The notes: a model not told the origin generated them from the letters alone. DNA of 64,000 bases from Dallia pectoralis (GCA_029465975.1 CM055739.1:13385289-13449288); one strand, 5' to 3'; numbered from the stretch's first letter, positions 1-12,825 are shown. Numbers and translations: made by a program.

Positions 1-3000
1 GCACGATCAGGTTGTCCTTGGACATCAGGCTGTATTTCATCACGAAGCGTGTAAACCGATGGCACAGGAACGTCTCGTTCTGGGGGGCAAGAAAACTCAT
101 ATAATTTCAGTGATCTGTGCAACCCAATAGAAATTAATTACACAAATTACACATATGGATAAAAGCATCTACTATACAAGAACAAAAGCTGAAAGAAATA
201 CAATTAGAATGAGTCATTCTGATGTAATCGAAACACCGGGCAGAATCTATTTGGTATAGATTTGTGTTTTCCGGCTTGTTGGGCCATGTCCAGGGTTTAC
301 CCTGTTCAGTGCCACAGTTTCACAAACTTGGTCATTAAAAACAGTACTATTTTGCCTATTTGGCAATACTTCGGGGTAAGCCCAATGAAGGAGGACAGCC
401 CAGAAACACTTCTGATATGGTGTGCAGAATGTGTGCTCCTGCTATTCCCGCAAAAGATGCCCAGCTTCGCAAGTAAATATTTGTGCATACGTGCAACCAG
501 TGCTCCATCTGAATGTATGTTGTGTGTTCAGCACAGTGGGTAAGGGTGTTACTTCACTAAGGGTGTTACTCCACTCCGCAGCCCATTAAATCCAGTAAAG
601 GTAAACATGTTAGCATTTCTGGACAGAAACCTTCGAAACACTGTCCGTCGTAGTGGAACCATGACGGAAGAAGTCTGATCTAAAAGCATCCGATTTAACC
701 AGTCTCATTTGAATAATTTGGTCGTTTTTGTATACTTTGTTTTGTTCCTGTAAAAGACAATGATTGGTTTTGCGTTTAGGTATTACATTCTTGACTGTTT
801 AAAATAAATTGTGTTCTTTTAATTCTTGTGAAATGAAAATCCCAAGTATTATCTTATAAAGGGGGCTCTTGTTCAGATTTTTTTCTGTAAAAGTATTGTA
901 ATCGGGAACAACCCGATGCCTGCTCAAAGCGATGGACCATGGCATCGTTTATCGGCCCAACCTTAATAAACACCATGCAACCATCTTAAAATCCCTTGAA
1001 TGTAATTGTCATCTACAATTTACATAAAGTTGGAGCGAACTTTACAGTATTCTCAGTACTGTAAGCACAGTTGAACTGACTGATAACCCAATACTGTAAG
1101 CACATTTGAACTGACTGATAACCCAATACTGTAAGCACATTTGAACTGACTGATAACCCAATACTGTAAGCACAGTTGAACTGACTGATAACCCAATACT
1201 GTAAGCACAGTTGAACTGACTGATAACCCAGTACTGTAAGCACAGTTGAACTGACTGATAACCCAATACTGTAAGCACAGTTGAAATGACTGATAACCCA
1301 ATACTGTAAGCACAGTTGAACTGACTGATAACCCAGTACTGTAAGCACAGTTGAACTGACTGATAACCCAGTACTGTAAGCACAGTTGAACTGACTGATA
1401 ACCCAATACTGTAAGCACAGTTGAACTGACTGATAACCCAATACTGTAAGCACAGTTGAACTGACTGATAACCCAATACTGTAAGCACAGTTGAACTGAC
1501 TGATAACCCAGTACTGTAAGCACAGTTGAACTGACTGATAACCCAGTACTGTAAGCACAGTTGAACTGACTGATAACCCTCTGCACGCCTTACCTCATAG
1601 GTGTCAAATATCTGACGGTGGTGGAAGTACGCATGGGAGAATATCCTGTAGATACGCCGACAAACTGAACCCAGTTTAGCTACAGAAGATTCTTTAATGC
1701 TCACCCTGTCGGAAAAAACGTATTACATTAATGTAACATGTTGTGATTATGTCCATAAAATTAGAAAACATCTTTCAGATTTCAGTGTGAGAATAGGGGA
1801 ATTGAGGAGAAAGGTAATACGATGCATTTATTTATGCAAGTCTTAGGCTCCTAGAAATGGAACTAAAGCCATTTATTCGGGCCCAAGTGTTAATTTGCAC
1901 AAAAATAAAAATAGTGTAACAGAATCAAGTTTGGACACTTACTCATTTATGGGTATTTAATTACTTTTACTATTCTGCACCTTGATGAATGATGGCAAAA
2001 AGAACAAAACTATGAACTAACCTATGCCACTGTGCACAAAATAATAGGTTTAATGGTTAAAAAAAGTTTATAGTAATAAATAAATAATAGGAATAATAAT
2101 TCATAATAATGAATAACTGCAGTAAATATGTATTGCAGTTAACAGTAGACTCAGCAAAATGTCAAAGATGTAAAAATCCAGAAACATAAAAAGCATTTCT
2201 GCATAATCCTCGACCACTCAGCCGGTCCAGTTGTTACCTAACTGTAACACTGAAACAAAGCTGTGTACATCAGCAAACACATTGCGTGACTGTGAGAGCA
2301 AAGGCTAGCATATCTGCATATGCATATCTGCAAGGCTAGCATTTCACTCATCAATATCTGTGGAGCTCCACAGTGGCCATGCCGAATGACTTGGTGAAAA
2401 TGTAATACCATAATCAGTAGTTACCTGCTTGGAAAGTACTTATTACTGTTAAGGAGACAGGCGGCTCCGTCCAGAGTGTGTCGAGTGTAGTCGATGGCTG
2501 GACACTGCAGGAGATGGTGAAGAGGTCAAGCAACCACTCATTGGCTGTTTCAGATGATCATAAACAGGGGTAAGGGACACTGAGCCATCTGCTTCAATTT
2601 ATAACTACCTCTTTTGGTGTCTTGTGTGCAGCACAGAGGAAGATCCATTGCTCTGTTGCCGTCATTTGGGTGCACGTGTCTGGGTGGCATTCCCCCTGTG
2701 ATAATACTGCACATCTTACTAAGACTTTAGAGTTTACATTCTAACAAACACCATAACAAGATATAGGTTGACAGAAAAAAAACATCATTTTCCTGAGGAG
2801 TAACACGATTCTCTAAATTGAGCTAGCATACCTGAAGTTTCACAGCAAGTCCATTCAGCTCCAAACAGAACTGCCTAAAATGGAGAAATTGATAGAGGAC
2901 AATATCGAAATAAGGATTAAGCAGTATTTAACGTTTTGGAGCCGTTTTACACGGTTGTCTGTGTTGTCATAAGTCACTACCTGAGATGTTCATACTTCCA

Positions 3001-4087
3001 GACGCCTTCATCCTGGCCCTCTGGGGGCTCTAGGATCTTGTCAATGTTGGAGCCGTCTGTTCGGATGTTCTGTTGGATGTACTGGGAATAACCAGCCACA
3101 TAAACTTCAGAAAATCAGTAAAATAACTAAAAATGTCATCCTCAAACATTCCCCAACCAAGGAGAAATAGCTGTATTTTTTAAGGAAATTAATTAAGATT
3201 AATGCAACAATCTGACATGGAATTCAATTCCATTATAGTAGCTATCCTCGTTTGTTAATTGAACTTACTCAAACTGTACAGTTACAAAGAACACATGATA
3301 TGGTGACATCACACACTCACCTGCTGAACAGCCAGTGTGCTGTCCATCTCCTCAAATGACTCATCAGGCCAGTTGTAGAAATCCTGCGGGCATACAAAGT
3401 CAATTTAGCCGGGCAAACTGCACATATTCTTCTGTTTACAAAACACCCACTAGCTAGTAAATTAGCTAAAATTCTAGACACCACACACTTGCTAGCTAAC
3501 AACATACTATAAACTGTAAATAGATACTGTAACAACTATGACCAGTTATATTGTTTATGTAGTGCACACATACGTATACATTGCTCCTGGCATCCTAGCC
3601 AGTCGTGAAGTGTTTTCATCAGTAGCTACCTCGCTAAAGTAATGTTAGACAGTATCTAGCTATATGTAGTGTAGGCAGGCGATCTGACTCAGCTCCACTT
3701 CGCACGACTAAGTTAAGCGACTAATTTACTGTACCAGAATTGGCAAGGCAAATATGAATAATCTTCATAATGCGTTATAGCCCGCATTAACATAGACCAT
3801 GCATGTGATGTTCGTGTGGGTGCAACATCCTGTAACCTGCAGTTGTTGTTATTGTAGTTACGTCTCGGCTAACTGTTTAGCTACAGTCGTTAGCTAGACT
3901 AGTTAGATACGTTGTTAACTTTATCTTTCAGCTAGCAACCGTGGAGTCAATGATAAAATACAAATCTGTGTAACTTATACACAAGAAAATGTGCCAAAAT
4001 GGGCTATTAAGTGCTTAAATCAAGCACCTTTTCTTTGGTCCCTGGTCGATTTCTCCTCAGAACAGCTGCACCCTCCGCCATGACCAT
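1..4087 (-). CDS. mob4: MOB kinase activator 4 (phocein), 3' end outside window
   Basis: Phocein is the MOB-family subunit of STRIPAK phosphatase/kinase complexes and acts in cytoplasm and endomembranes (family knowledge). Eight minus-strand exons are visible: 4028-4087 (start ATG at 4087, MVMAEGAAVLRRNRPGTK), 3321-3383 (DFYNWPDESFEEMDST), 2981-3081, 2832-2874, 2609-2695, 2425-2504, 1594-1705 and <1-79. All junctions read GT/AG and the reading phase is kept across every one. Exon 7 carries SIKESSVAKLGSVCRRIYR and exon 8 NETFLCHRFTRFVMK, both diagnostic of MOB4. The conserved C-terminal residues lie beyond base 1. Zinc-binding Cys/His of the MOB fold are present in the middle exons (for example ECHPDTCTQM). 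Intron 7 (80-1593) holds a 35-bp minisatellite. The next gene to the right is transcribed in the same direction. The identification is firm; exact 5' UTR extent is unknown. Confidence 0.95.
1055..1580. repeat. 35-bp minisatellite in mob4 intron 7
   Basis: About 15 near-identical copies of a 35-bp unit containing GTAAGCACAGTTGAACTGAC and TGATAACCCA follow one another. Variation is mostly a single A/G position. The array starts 14 bases inside the intron from the exon 7 splice donor (GT at 1592-1593). Because 35 is not a multiple of 3 and the unit lacks stops on the minus strand, all three minus frames stay open, which produces spurious open frames of about 180 codons. Confidence 0.95.
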
Positions 4088-4199
4088 CTCGCCTGGAATC
4101 CGGATGTTGCCAAACCTAGAGGAGGAAGTGACGCGGGGCAGGAAATTAAAATGCCGATTTGAATGATCGTGACCAAAAATGTACATGTTAAAATGCACA

Positions 4200-5930
4200 G
4201 CTATGTTTCAGTGAAGAAATCCAGCTTAATTTAAATGCATTGCTTTTGTACAGACGTTAGAGTTGTTGTTGCACTGTCGCATCTGCCATCTCTTGCAGAT
4301 TTCTGGAGGATAAAAATCCAAATTTGTACAGGCTGCTGGCCATTAACTCAATAATTTCATGGGTTTTACATTGACAGATTTTACCTTTCAGTTGGTTCCT
4401 TAACCCAAAACCGCCGATAGAAAAATAAGTACAACTGATCTGTATTTTGAAAACATGTTGCACACTATGGTGGGTTTGGGACTTTTTATTTAATGTCTAT
4501 TACTATCTTTTTGCCACCATAGGACAAACTACCCGCAGTTCTGGCAAAATTAACCATCTGTGGGCTTTGTGATCATACATGGGCCTACATGTAAACTTTT
4601 TTCCTACAATGTTCATATCAGGGTTGGTTGCACCGTTTATGCTTGTTTTTGTTTACCATTCTTTTTTTTGATTTATCTCTCGCTTCTGGCCTTCCTTAGG
4701 TATCCCCTGTGTTTTATGTCACAACGCACTGAACTCTGGGCAATTCCCTCAGGCAAAAACTGCGAAAATGGGGACTTGCGGAAAGGGTGCATCAATGGTT
4801 TGCGCTCTTGACGATTTGACAGCCCTAAGCCCTCACAGAAGTCAGTGAGTCTGTCCCCCAATATCCACACTCACAGACATAACAAGGGTTGCTTCTGATG
4901 CATTATGTGGTGAAGGCTACAGCTTTAGTATTATAGGGCAGGCCATACTCTTTTTGATTGTGCCTACTGGGAACCAATGTTGTGTGCAAGTGCCCCACCT
5001 GGTGGCAAACTCTGACACTGTCACTGAATTAATGCATCTCTTGATTTACAGAAAGAAAGCACATTGGCTTCTAAATTGTGAATATGAGGTGCGGTAAATG
5101 CTTTCATATACATGTTAAATAAAATGCAATGTTTCAGATGTTGGTTTGAATAATAATACGTATATTAAAATGGAGCATTTGAACTTGATATGTGCCTGGC
5201 ATACTAAGTGTTTGCAATTTTGAGTATTTTTTATTGGTCCATTAAGCCAGACAGCCTCTAACCAGGCACATATGAATTGATATTAAACAGAATTTGAACA
5301 AGAGGCATCCACATCTCAAGTGGCCCCATTTCCCAACATAATGCTCTACATTCCAGAAACTCACATGGTCCCAGAAGGTGATTGTCAAGCTGATGACTGA
5401 AAAACAGCAAACACAGGTGAGACATTGACATTATTTTTGGTGTCTTTTCAATAGCCAACATCAGCATTGGAAAAACTTACATTTTAAGTATTAAAATACA
5501 AACTGACTCACCTGTTGGAATAATCCAATATTTCACTGTACTGTATACCCTTTTTGTATAATTTATTCAATTATTTGTCATTATTATTTTTTTGAAACTT
5601 ATCCTGTTATTGGTTTTGTCCAGTCTTGTATGCCTTTAGATAACTCGTAGTCCAGCTGATGGGCATTTGGGATTACACAACTATATACACAGATAATCCT
5701 GTTGATCAAAAGCATTCTTAAAACCTGTTTTGGGTGTTATTGTGATCACTTTGTTAATCAAGAAACCAGACTTCACAAAAAAAGCACAAAAAAGTACAAT
5801 AAATACATATGAAAGAAGACTTGAAGGTACAAAAGAAGCCCATAACAGACAGGTTTTGAGAAAGTAGATCCACCTGGACAAGAAAGTAGAACCACCTGGA
5901 CATCCATCAATCAAATGTTTTTTTTTAAAA
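4200..5930. other. Intergenic region, mob4 to ARM/FN3 gene
   Basis: This stretch lies between the 5' end of mob4 and the 3' end of the next minus-strand gene. I see only short, unconvincing open frames and AT-rich sequence, and no recognisable gene or repeat family. The mob4 promoter presumably lies in about 4088-4300; no TATA box is evident there. Confidence 0.6.
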
Positions 5931-6147
5931 CAAATTTATTTTACAATGTTGTCACAAAGTGCTGGGTGCAAAGAGATGTTTGGACTAAAGAACCTCAAAA
6001 ACAAGCAGACCCTCTGTGTCACTTGTGGAAGACATCAACCTTTGTCAGGTGGTTGTGTGTGTAGTGGGGTTTCTGGGCCTTTTCCCTGACTTCTGTGATC
6101 TGACATTTGACCTCTGTTGGCTTGGTGACAGATGGGGGGTGTAGGGG

Positions 6148-9100
6148 TCAGGTTGGTGCGTGAGTATGAGAACAAGTTTGACGTCTGCGGGAGTACAGGC
6201 ATCTGATCGGAAAAGACAGAATTAAGCAAAGCTACAATAACAAAATGTCATTCAAACCACCACATGATTACGTTCTGCCAAACACACCACATGGTCAAGG
6301 TACTGACAGGCTTCTCTCACCTCTGTGTATTCAGATACGCGTCGCGTGCAGTCCTCTTGGTGACAGGCAGGCTCTGACAGCGCCCCCTGGAGGTGATGGC
6401 TGTTACTGTACAGGTGTGAGCGGTGTTCACAGCCAAGTGGCGAGCAGTGTGAGTGCGCTCGGTTCCTAAATACACCACATGGCCGTTTAGCCCCAGCTCG
6501 TAGTTGAACAAGCGCCCCAGGGGTACAAGGGGAGTCCCCCACATGATCTGGAGCTCATGCCTGTCCAGCACGACCATGGTCAGGCCACTAGGTGTGTGGT
6601 CCAGGCATTCTGTTGTACCGGCTTCTATCACCGCACAGGGGCCCTCCTCGTCCCCGGGACCTAGCGCACAAACAGCCAACTGATACTGGGTCCCCGGAGA
6701 CAGGCCACCCATTTCCGCCCTGGAAAATATTAGATTCAACTTTATTGTCATTGAACAGTACAAGTACAGTATAACAAAATGCAGTTTGCATCTAACCAGA
6801 AGTGCAAAACAGCAGTGTAACAATGCAAGGCAGTAAAATTATATGCAGGGCAGTGAAATACTATCCGGGGCAGTGAAATACTATGCAGGGCAGTAAAAGA
6901 CAATGCAGGGCAGTAATATTATATGCAGGGCAGTGAAATACTATGCAGGGCAGGTAAATACTATGCTTGGCAGTAAAATACTATCCAAGTCAGTAAAATA
7001 ATATGCAGGGCAGTAAAATACTATGCAGGGCAGGTAAATACTATGCTTGGCAGTAAAATACTATCCAAGTCAGTAAAATAATATGCAGGGCAGTAAAATA
7101 CTGTGCAGGGCAGTGAAATACTATGCTCGGCAGTAAAACACTATGCAAGTCAGTAAAATAATATGCAGGGCAGTAAAATACTGTGCAGGGCAGTGAAATA
7201 CTATACAGGGCAGTAAAATACTATGCAGGGCAGTGAAATACTATACAGGGCAGTAAAATACTATGCAAGTCAGTAAAATAATATGCAGGGCAGTAAAATA
7301 CTGTGCAGGGCAGTGAAATACTATACAGGGCAGTAAAATACTATGCAGGGCAGTGAAATACTATACAGGGCAGTAAAACACAATGCAAGTCAGTAAAATA
7401 ATATGCAGGGCAGTAAAATACTGTGCAGGGCAGTGAAATACTATACAGGGCAGTAAAATACTATGCAGGGCAGTGAAATACTATACAGGGCAGTAAAATA
7501 CTATGCAGGGCAGTGAAATACTATACAGGGCAGTAAAATACTATGCAGGGCAGTGAAATACTATACAGGGCAGTGTGTCACTGTATCAAATCGCGGATAT
7601 GCGGAGGGGAGTAGAATTATAGAACAGCAGAAATCTGGTGTTTTGGCAAATATTATTGTAATAATGGTTTTAAAATTGTAAAAGCGTAAATTACCACAGC
7701 TCTGTTGTTGTCTGGACCAGTGTCTGACCCTGGTACAGGTGATACACCTTAGGCTTCGGCTCACCTGCTGGTACAACCCAATTCAGTCTCACATGAGAGG
7801 TAGCACATCCAATCACACGGAGCTCCTGTGGAATACCAGGCCTTGTCCACATCTCTGGTTCAATGACCAATGGCACAGGCTCGCTGCAGGGGCTCGTGTC
7901 CCCATCAGATGTACAGTGGACCAGTTGGAAGTTGTACTCTTGTCTAGCTTTTAGGACTGTAACCGGAAAAGTCACGTGACATTGAGTTCCACGATACAGG
8001 ACTGTCTCTCTGTTCAGAAGGCTGAGGACAGATGAGCACACCCCTTTTTAGCTTATTAATAACATTATATAATTCACTATATGTTTTTGTAATGTTATGT
8101 TAATGGCCAGTATGCCATAACATGTTGTCTGTTAGTAAACTTTTATACAATAAAGGTTGTCTCTGAAAGGATATATTTGTTAAAATAAATACATTTGTTA
8201 TAATAAAACACTAGCTGACCTGTAAGTGACTTCTAGTCCGCTCTCAGGGAAACACGCCCCCCAGGACACAGTGCAAACCCCTAATGGTAAATGTCACATA
8301 AACAACTTACCGTCTCCTCATACCTAAATAGGTTTAAGTGAAGTAACACTTTACAGTAAATGTCGTGCTTTTGGGGGCACCGGCTTGGCCAGCCGCTCCA
8401 GCTTCCTGAGACATGCATTCAATTCTTCCCTGAGCTCTTGGCCAATAGGAGAGCTGGAGAGGGACTGGGGTCGAGAGTCATAAAGGACTTAATGCAATAA
8501 ATGTAAGTAACAAGAATATGATTAGTTTTTTTTGGTTGATATGCTGTTTATTCCTATTCATATGGTTATATGATTCATATAGTAATACACATCCTTCTGA
8601 TATTCTGGCTAGCTACGAGGCATGCCAGGTTATCTGGATCAACAAAGCCAGAGTAAGTTGTTAAACACTGTAACAACAGAACCAGGCAGTACATAAAGAG
8701 AACCTCCAGGTTGTAAAGTACTGTAACAACAGAACCAGGCAGTACATAAAGAGAACCTACATGTTGTAAAGTACTGTAACAACATCACCAGAAAGTACCT
8801 ATAGAGAACCTTCAGGTTGTAAAGCCTTGTAACAATAGAACCAGACAGTACATGAAGAGAACCTTCAGATTGTAAAGTACTGTAACAACAGAACCAGACA
8901 GTACATTAAGAGAACCTACATGTTGTAAAGCCCTGTAACAACCGAACCAGAGGGTACATAAAGAGAACATTCAGGCTATAAAGCCCTGTAACAACAGAAC
9001 CAGACAGTACATGAAGAGAACCTGTATGCACATCTCCAGAGACGGGTGGCCTCTGACGCGGACCACTCCTGCAGGTTGTGAGACTAAAACCTTTAGTGTC

Positions 9101-11299
9101 CTGTTGACCGTAGAAAGGAGTGAAGTAAGGAGTTTGGATGGATGAGGTGTGCACTAGCTAGCTAGCTATATAGCTACAACGTTTTAAAAATGGTTGTGAC
9201 AATGAGAGCGCTAATGCTACTTGATGACAGAATGAGCTAAGGCCCTAGGATGTAAGATGGAGGAGTGAGTGGATACATGGCAGCAAACCAAGCACTGTCC
9301 GGGTCTTCTGTCTGTAAGCGGTAGAGAAGTGCGTCAAGGAGACTTGGGAGGGAGGGGCTACCCAGCACTAGAGTGTGTCCGTCTTCTTCTGTTGCTAAGC
9401 TACTCAGCGCAAAACACGCTGTCTGTCCTGCCTCAGGCCCTGCAACCTCACTCATCACTTTTTTTTAGGACAGAGCACGATGCAAATGTAAAAAATCAAA
9501 CAATTGTTCCTTAATCAAACAATTGTACTCGACAGATATGAACTCTCACCAGTTGGTATTCCAGTGCGTTTTCCACAATGAGACTCCGGCCTCTTTGATT
9601 TACACACAGACAACCCAAAGCAAACGCAGCATTAACAGCGGTGTCTATCATGAAGAAAACAGACCACTTATATGAGTTATATGTAAACCTGTTATATGTA
9701 AATCTGTTATATGTAAATCTGTAATATGTAAATCGGGTATATGTAAATATGTTAAATGTAAATATGTTAAATGTAAATATGTTATTTGTAAATATGTTAT
9801 ATGTAAATATGTTATATTTAAATGTGTTGTATGTAAATGTGTTATAAATAAATATTTTATATGTAAATCTGTTATATGTAAATTTGTCAATCATGAGTTG
9901 CACCTGTCAATGTTTCAATAAATCTCAGAAGCGAAATAACAACACCATCCCTACTGGCATGTGAGGTTTCATGATAAGGCAGTGCTATTTTAAGACATTA
10001 TTAGACCTCATCCCCACATGTCTTTAGCTTTAACCTGCATGGCAGAACTCCAGGCATTGGACCAGGCGAGCCATGGTGTTGGGAGCACAAGGATGGTGTA
10101 GCAGGTGTTGGCAGACCAAATCACACAGGGACAGTCTGGCCAAGATCAGGGCAACAGAGTTAACCATGATCACCTGTCCCTGGTCCATCAGTGTCAACAG
10201 GCTGGCCAGAACCTGCCTAAACACAGCCTGGTCTCTAAGCAGCCAACAACGCCCAGCCGAGCTGTCGACCTGAAAGAGACAGACAGTTCAATACTGGTCA
10301 CACTTAAGCAGTTTTAAAGCTGCCCCACATACTCTCACTCCCACAGTTATGAAAACACACACACACCCAATTACCAAAGAAGCCAAGGCCCCAGCAGCAT
10401 TGATCGCAATGTCTGGATCATCACTGGCTAGGAGTTGCCCTAGGACCCCAACGAGGCCCGTTGGAGCCCTGGCTTGAAGATAATGCAGAACCTCTTCTTT
10501 CTCCACCAGGACTCCAAGAATATAGGCTGCAGTACTGCAGAGCCTGATTGAGCAGGAACAATGCATTACCCACCGGTCAGCAGTGGCCACATTGTTAAAT
10601 CATACAGTGATATGCTTCAGAGATCTGCTTGTGCGCCTTGAAACCATGGTAAATAACATAAACAGCAGTAAACATGATTCTCTTTGGTAGTCACATTCAG
10701 TAATCACATAACTTTGGACAAACCAAGGGAAGGCATACAAATCTCGTTGTTGTACTGTGTAGGTAGACATTTGGATTTCACAGTGCTGTTTTGATTGATG
10801 AGAAGTATCTGTATCTGACATGTCGAGAACTCTGACATGTACACCAGTCGTGTCAACGCTCACCATGAGTCTGTGGAGTTCAGCAAATGTCCCAGTGCTC
10901 TGATGTAGCTCTCTGTCTTAGGACCTTGGACTATCTGCTCCTGCAGTCGCTGTTTGCACTCCTGAGCAGAGCGACACAAAACCTCCAGTCCTGCCTTCAC
11001 ATGACCGGGCTCAGGACACAAGAGCCGAGACAGTGGGCTCCCTGAGCGACAGGGGCCAACACAGGACATCAGTTGTGATGTGCGGAGAAATTTCTGGACA
11101 TCAATTCCGTCTGGGGATAAAATGGAGAATGCTTTATGGTGTGAGTGCATGCAACTCTATATATTTTACATCCTTACAACAATAAATATTGAATTACATG
11201 AAAATCTACTGTAAGCTGGAAATACTCACAAAGTTGCTGCTGTGCAAGAGTTGTTAAGTTTTGACTCGCAGACTTTTGAAATCCACATAGACTGTCCAT
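6148..11299 (-). CDS. Unassigned armadillo-like / fibronectin type III protein
   Basis: Twelve minus-strand exons can be traced: 11230-11299 (ATG at 11299, MDSLCGFQKSASQNL), 10864-11110, 10375-10543, 10035-10269, 9550-9644, about 9277-9431, 9022-9100, 8355-8464, 8220-8280, 7695-8021, 6321-6720 and a terminal 6148-6202 (stop at 6148-6150). AATAAA on the minus strand is at 5935-5940. The coding total is near 2.0 kb, roughly 665 residues. The N-terminal half reads as helical armadillo/HEAT-type repeats (for example NAAGALASL, NAAFALGCLCVNQRG, AGQTACFALSSLATEEDG). The C-terminal half has fibronectin III strands (VCTVSWGACFPESGLEVTY, LSPGTQYQLAVCALGPGDE, LQIMWGTPL). Phases agree at every join except exon 8 to 9, which is one nucleotide out. 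The acceptor of exon 6 is also weak. An adaptor or scaffold role is inference from domains only. I do not recognise the family and see no signal peptide or membrane segment. Confidence 0.75.
6725..6825. repeat. Dispersed fish repeat fragment (TTTATTGTCATT type)
   Basis: The motif CAACTTTATTGTCATTGAAC followed by AACAAAATGCAGTTTGCATC is a very common interspersed sequence in fish genomes, recognised from memory. It lies in intron 10 of the ARM/FN3 gene, directly next to exon 11 and next to the 20-bp minisatellite. Class is not assigned. Confidence 0.4.
6830..7575. repeat. 20-bp minisatellite in ARM/FN3 intron 10
   Basis: About 37 copies of a 20-bp unit (GCAGGGCAGTAAAATACTAT and variants with GTGAAATACT or AAGTCAGTAAAATA). 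Variants recur in blocks of five to seven units, so a higher-order pattern of about 100-140 bp has been duplicated several times. Confidence 0.95.
8660..9021. repeat. 53-bp minisatellite abutting exon 7 splice donor
   Basis: Seven copies of a 53-bp unit containing CTGTAACAACAGAACCAGRC and GTACATAAAGAGAACC; copy starts at 8668, 8721 and 8774 fix the period. The array runs into the 5' splice site of exon 7 of the ARM/FN3 gene (donor at 9020-9021). On the gene strand each unit carries a donor-like G|GTTCTC and a TTACAG acceptor-like site. Confidence 0.92.
9668..9893. repeat. 15-bp AT-rich minisatellite in ARM/FN3 intron 4
   Basis: About 15 copies of a 15-bp unit (GTTATATGTAAATCT with substitutions). 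The array ends 24 bases upstream of the exon 5 acceptor on the minus strand. As 15 is a multiple of 3, the frames stay open and give a meaningless repetitive translation. Confidence 0.93.
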
Positions 11300-12092
11300 A
11301 ATTAATGAATAATATATCAGTAAAGCAATCCACTGAGCCAAGATGTGCTAATACATTTACTATACATTTTTGCCCTTTTCCAGTTAGTGTTCCAGTAACA
11401 CTATTTTAGCCTTTCTGCAAATTTTATCTCTTCTAATAGACTTCCACGATGACCAGTAGAAGTCGATGTGTTTCTCTCACCATTTCACAAAGGATTGGTG
11501 AATGTGGAGGGCGGGGCTAAACAGGCTCCAATCACTTTTCCTAGAGTTTCGGACCAGCCCCCTGATCACCAAGGGGGCAATCAGAAAAGCTTGGTAATTC
11601 CACACACACACATTAAACACTAGGCTATTTTATTGACCTGCGGTCACTAACTATTTCTTGTTGTTCATTCACACCTGCACATTGAATTGAGCTATGTTTT
11701 CTATATTTTCTCAGGGATAGAGGTACGTTTACTGGCTCCAATTCCCTGACATTTCCTGAGCCTAATCTTTATATGCAACCCATTTAACACAATTTCGTGC
11801 AGGCGTTATATTAATGTATTGCTATGCATGGAACTATGCAAATGACTGTAGACTGTTACCAAATAACTCATACACACCTGTCCTACCTTGAAGGCCATGC
11901 CACAGGTTACAATTTAAGGTGTGGGGTTGTTGGGGGAGAGGGTATCGCTGTCCTGGCCTTTTCTCTAGTTTCCGCCTCTTTTCTGCAGATATTTTTTAAA
12001 TAACTTAAAACACCAATGACATGCTTTCACGTACTCTGAAAGGTCATATTTTCCATCATTTATTCTATAAGAGTTCTTCATCACACAACATG
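11300..12092. other. Intergenic region upstream of ARM/FN3 gene
   Basis: The region between the ARM/FN3 start codon and the solo LTR holds no coding frame I can support. The ARM/FN3 promoter should lie at its left end. No TATA box or known repeat family is evident. Confidence 0.55.
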
Positions 12093-12097
12093 CCTTC

Positions 12098-12500
12098 TGT
12101 CACGAGTGGTGAGGGTTTGTTTCCACACGGGACTATTAGGGTGGTGCACGGTTCAGTGTCACATGGGATTTGTTTTCCTTCTGTACTCAGCAGTTGGTTA
12201 TTAGTGTCATTATTTGGGCTATAATTGGTTGCTAGCAAGTTACCACTTTGCTTAGCATTGTTTAACGTCATGTTTGTATTAGAGGTGAGTTTAGAGTGCG
12301 TGTATATATATATATTTATATATATATATATTGCTGTTGTCGTTGTATTTGTATAAGTCGCTATATGCAAAAAAAAATTGCAACTAAGCTTATGTTTTCG
12401 CCGTACTCGGTTTGTTTTGTGTTGTGATAAATAAACCATATTGAACTGATACAGGCTCTGCATATGGCTTACTCTACTACACCATCCGCTAACCGTGACA
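12098..12500 (+). mobile_element. Solo LTR with 5-bp target-site duplication
   Basis: The 403-bp unit starts TGTCACGAGTGGTGAGG and ends AACCGTGACA, so the ends are inverted (TGTCACG/CGTGACA). It is flanked by the direct repeat CCTTC at 12093-12097 and 12501-12505. Inside are a TATATA-rich stretch (12303-12330) and AATAAA near 12429, as expected for U3-R-U5. The start closely matches the minus-strand LTR at 61973-62349, so both belong to one LTR family. No internal region remains, consistent with LTR-LTR recombination. Confidence 0.85.
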
Positions 12501-12818
12501 CCTTCAAGTTCTTTCTAGAATAAACGTGTGCCTGCAATGGGAGTCTATGCCATAGTGTTGTGATGACTTTAAGCACTCCGAACAGTAAACCCGTTTCCCT
12601 TTATTGTAAATTACAGGATAATGAAATGCATTTTGGTAGACGTACAGGATCAACAGGGTGTGGGGGTCAATAATGTGCAAGGATAGGACATTTGCATTGA
12701 TGAATCAGGGTTTTTATCTGTATGGACTGGATCAGGACCTTGGCAGCATCGCAATGGCACCAAATCCCCTCTCATTAAAATAACAAAGGGTCTGATCCGG
12801 CCACCTTTGATTGAGGTT

Positions 12819-12825
12819 TATAAAA
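12819..12825 (+). promoter_or_regulatory. TATA box of crystallin gene 1
   Basis: TATAAAA lies 60 bases upstream of the start codon at 12885, the spacing seen for other genes in this cluster. Confidence 0.75.

Noticed and set aside
1013..1704. Three overlapping minus-strand open frames of about 180-220 codons
   Set aside because: They are the 35-bp minisatellite read in all three frames; only 1594-1705 is real (mob4 exon 7).
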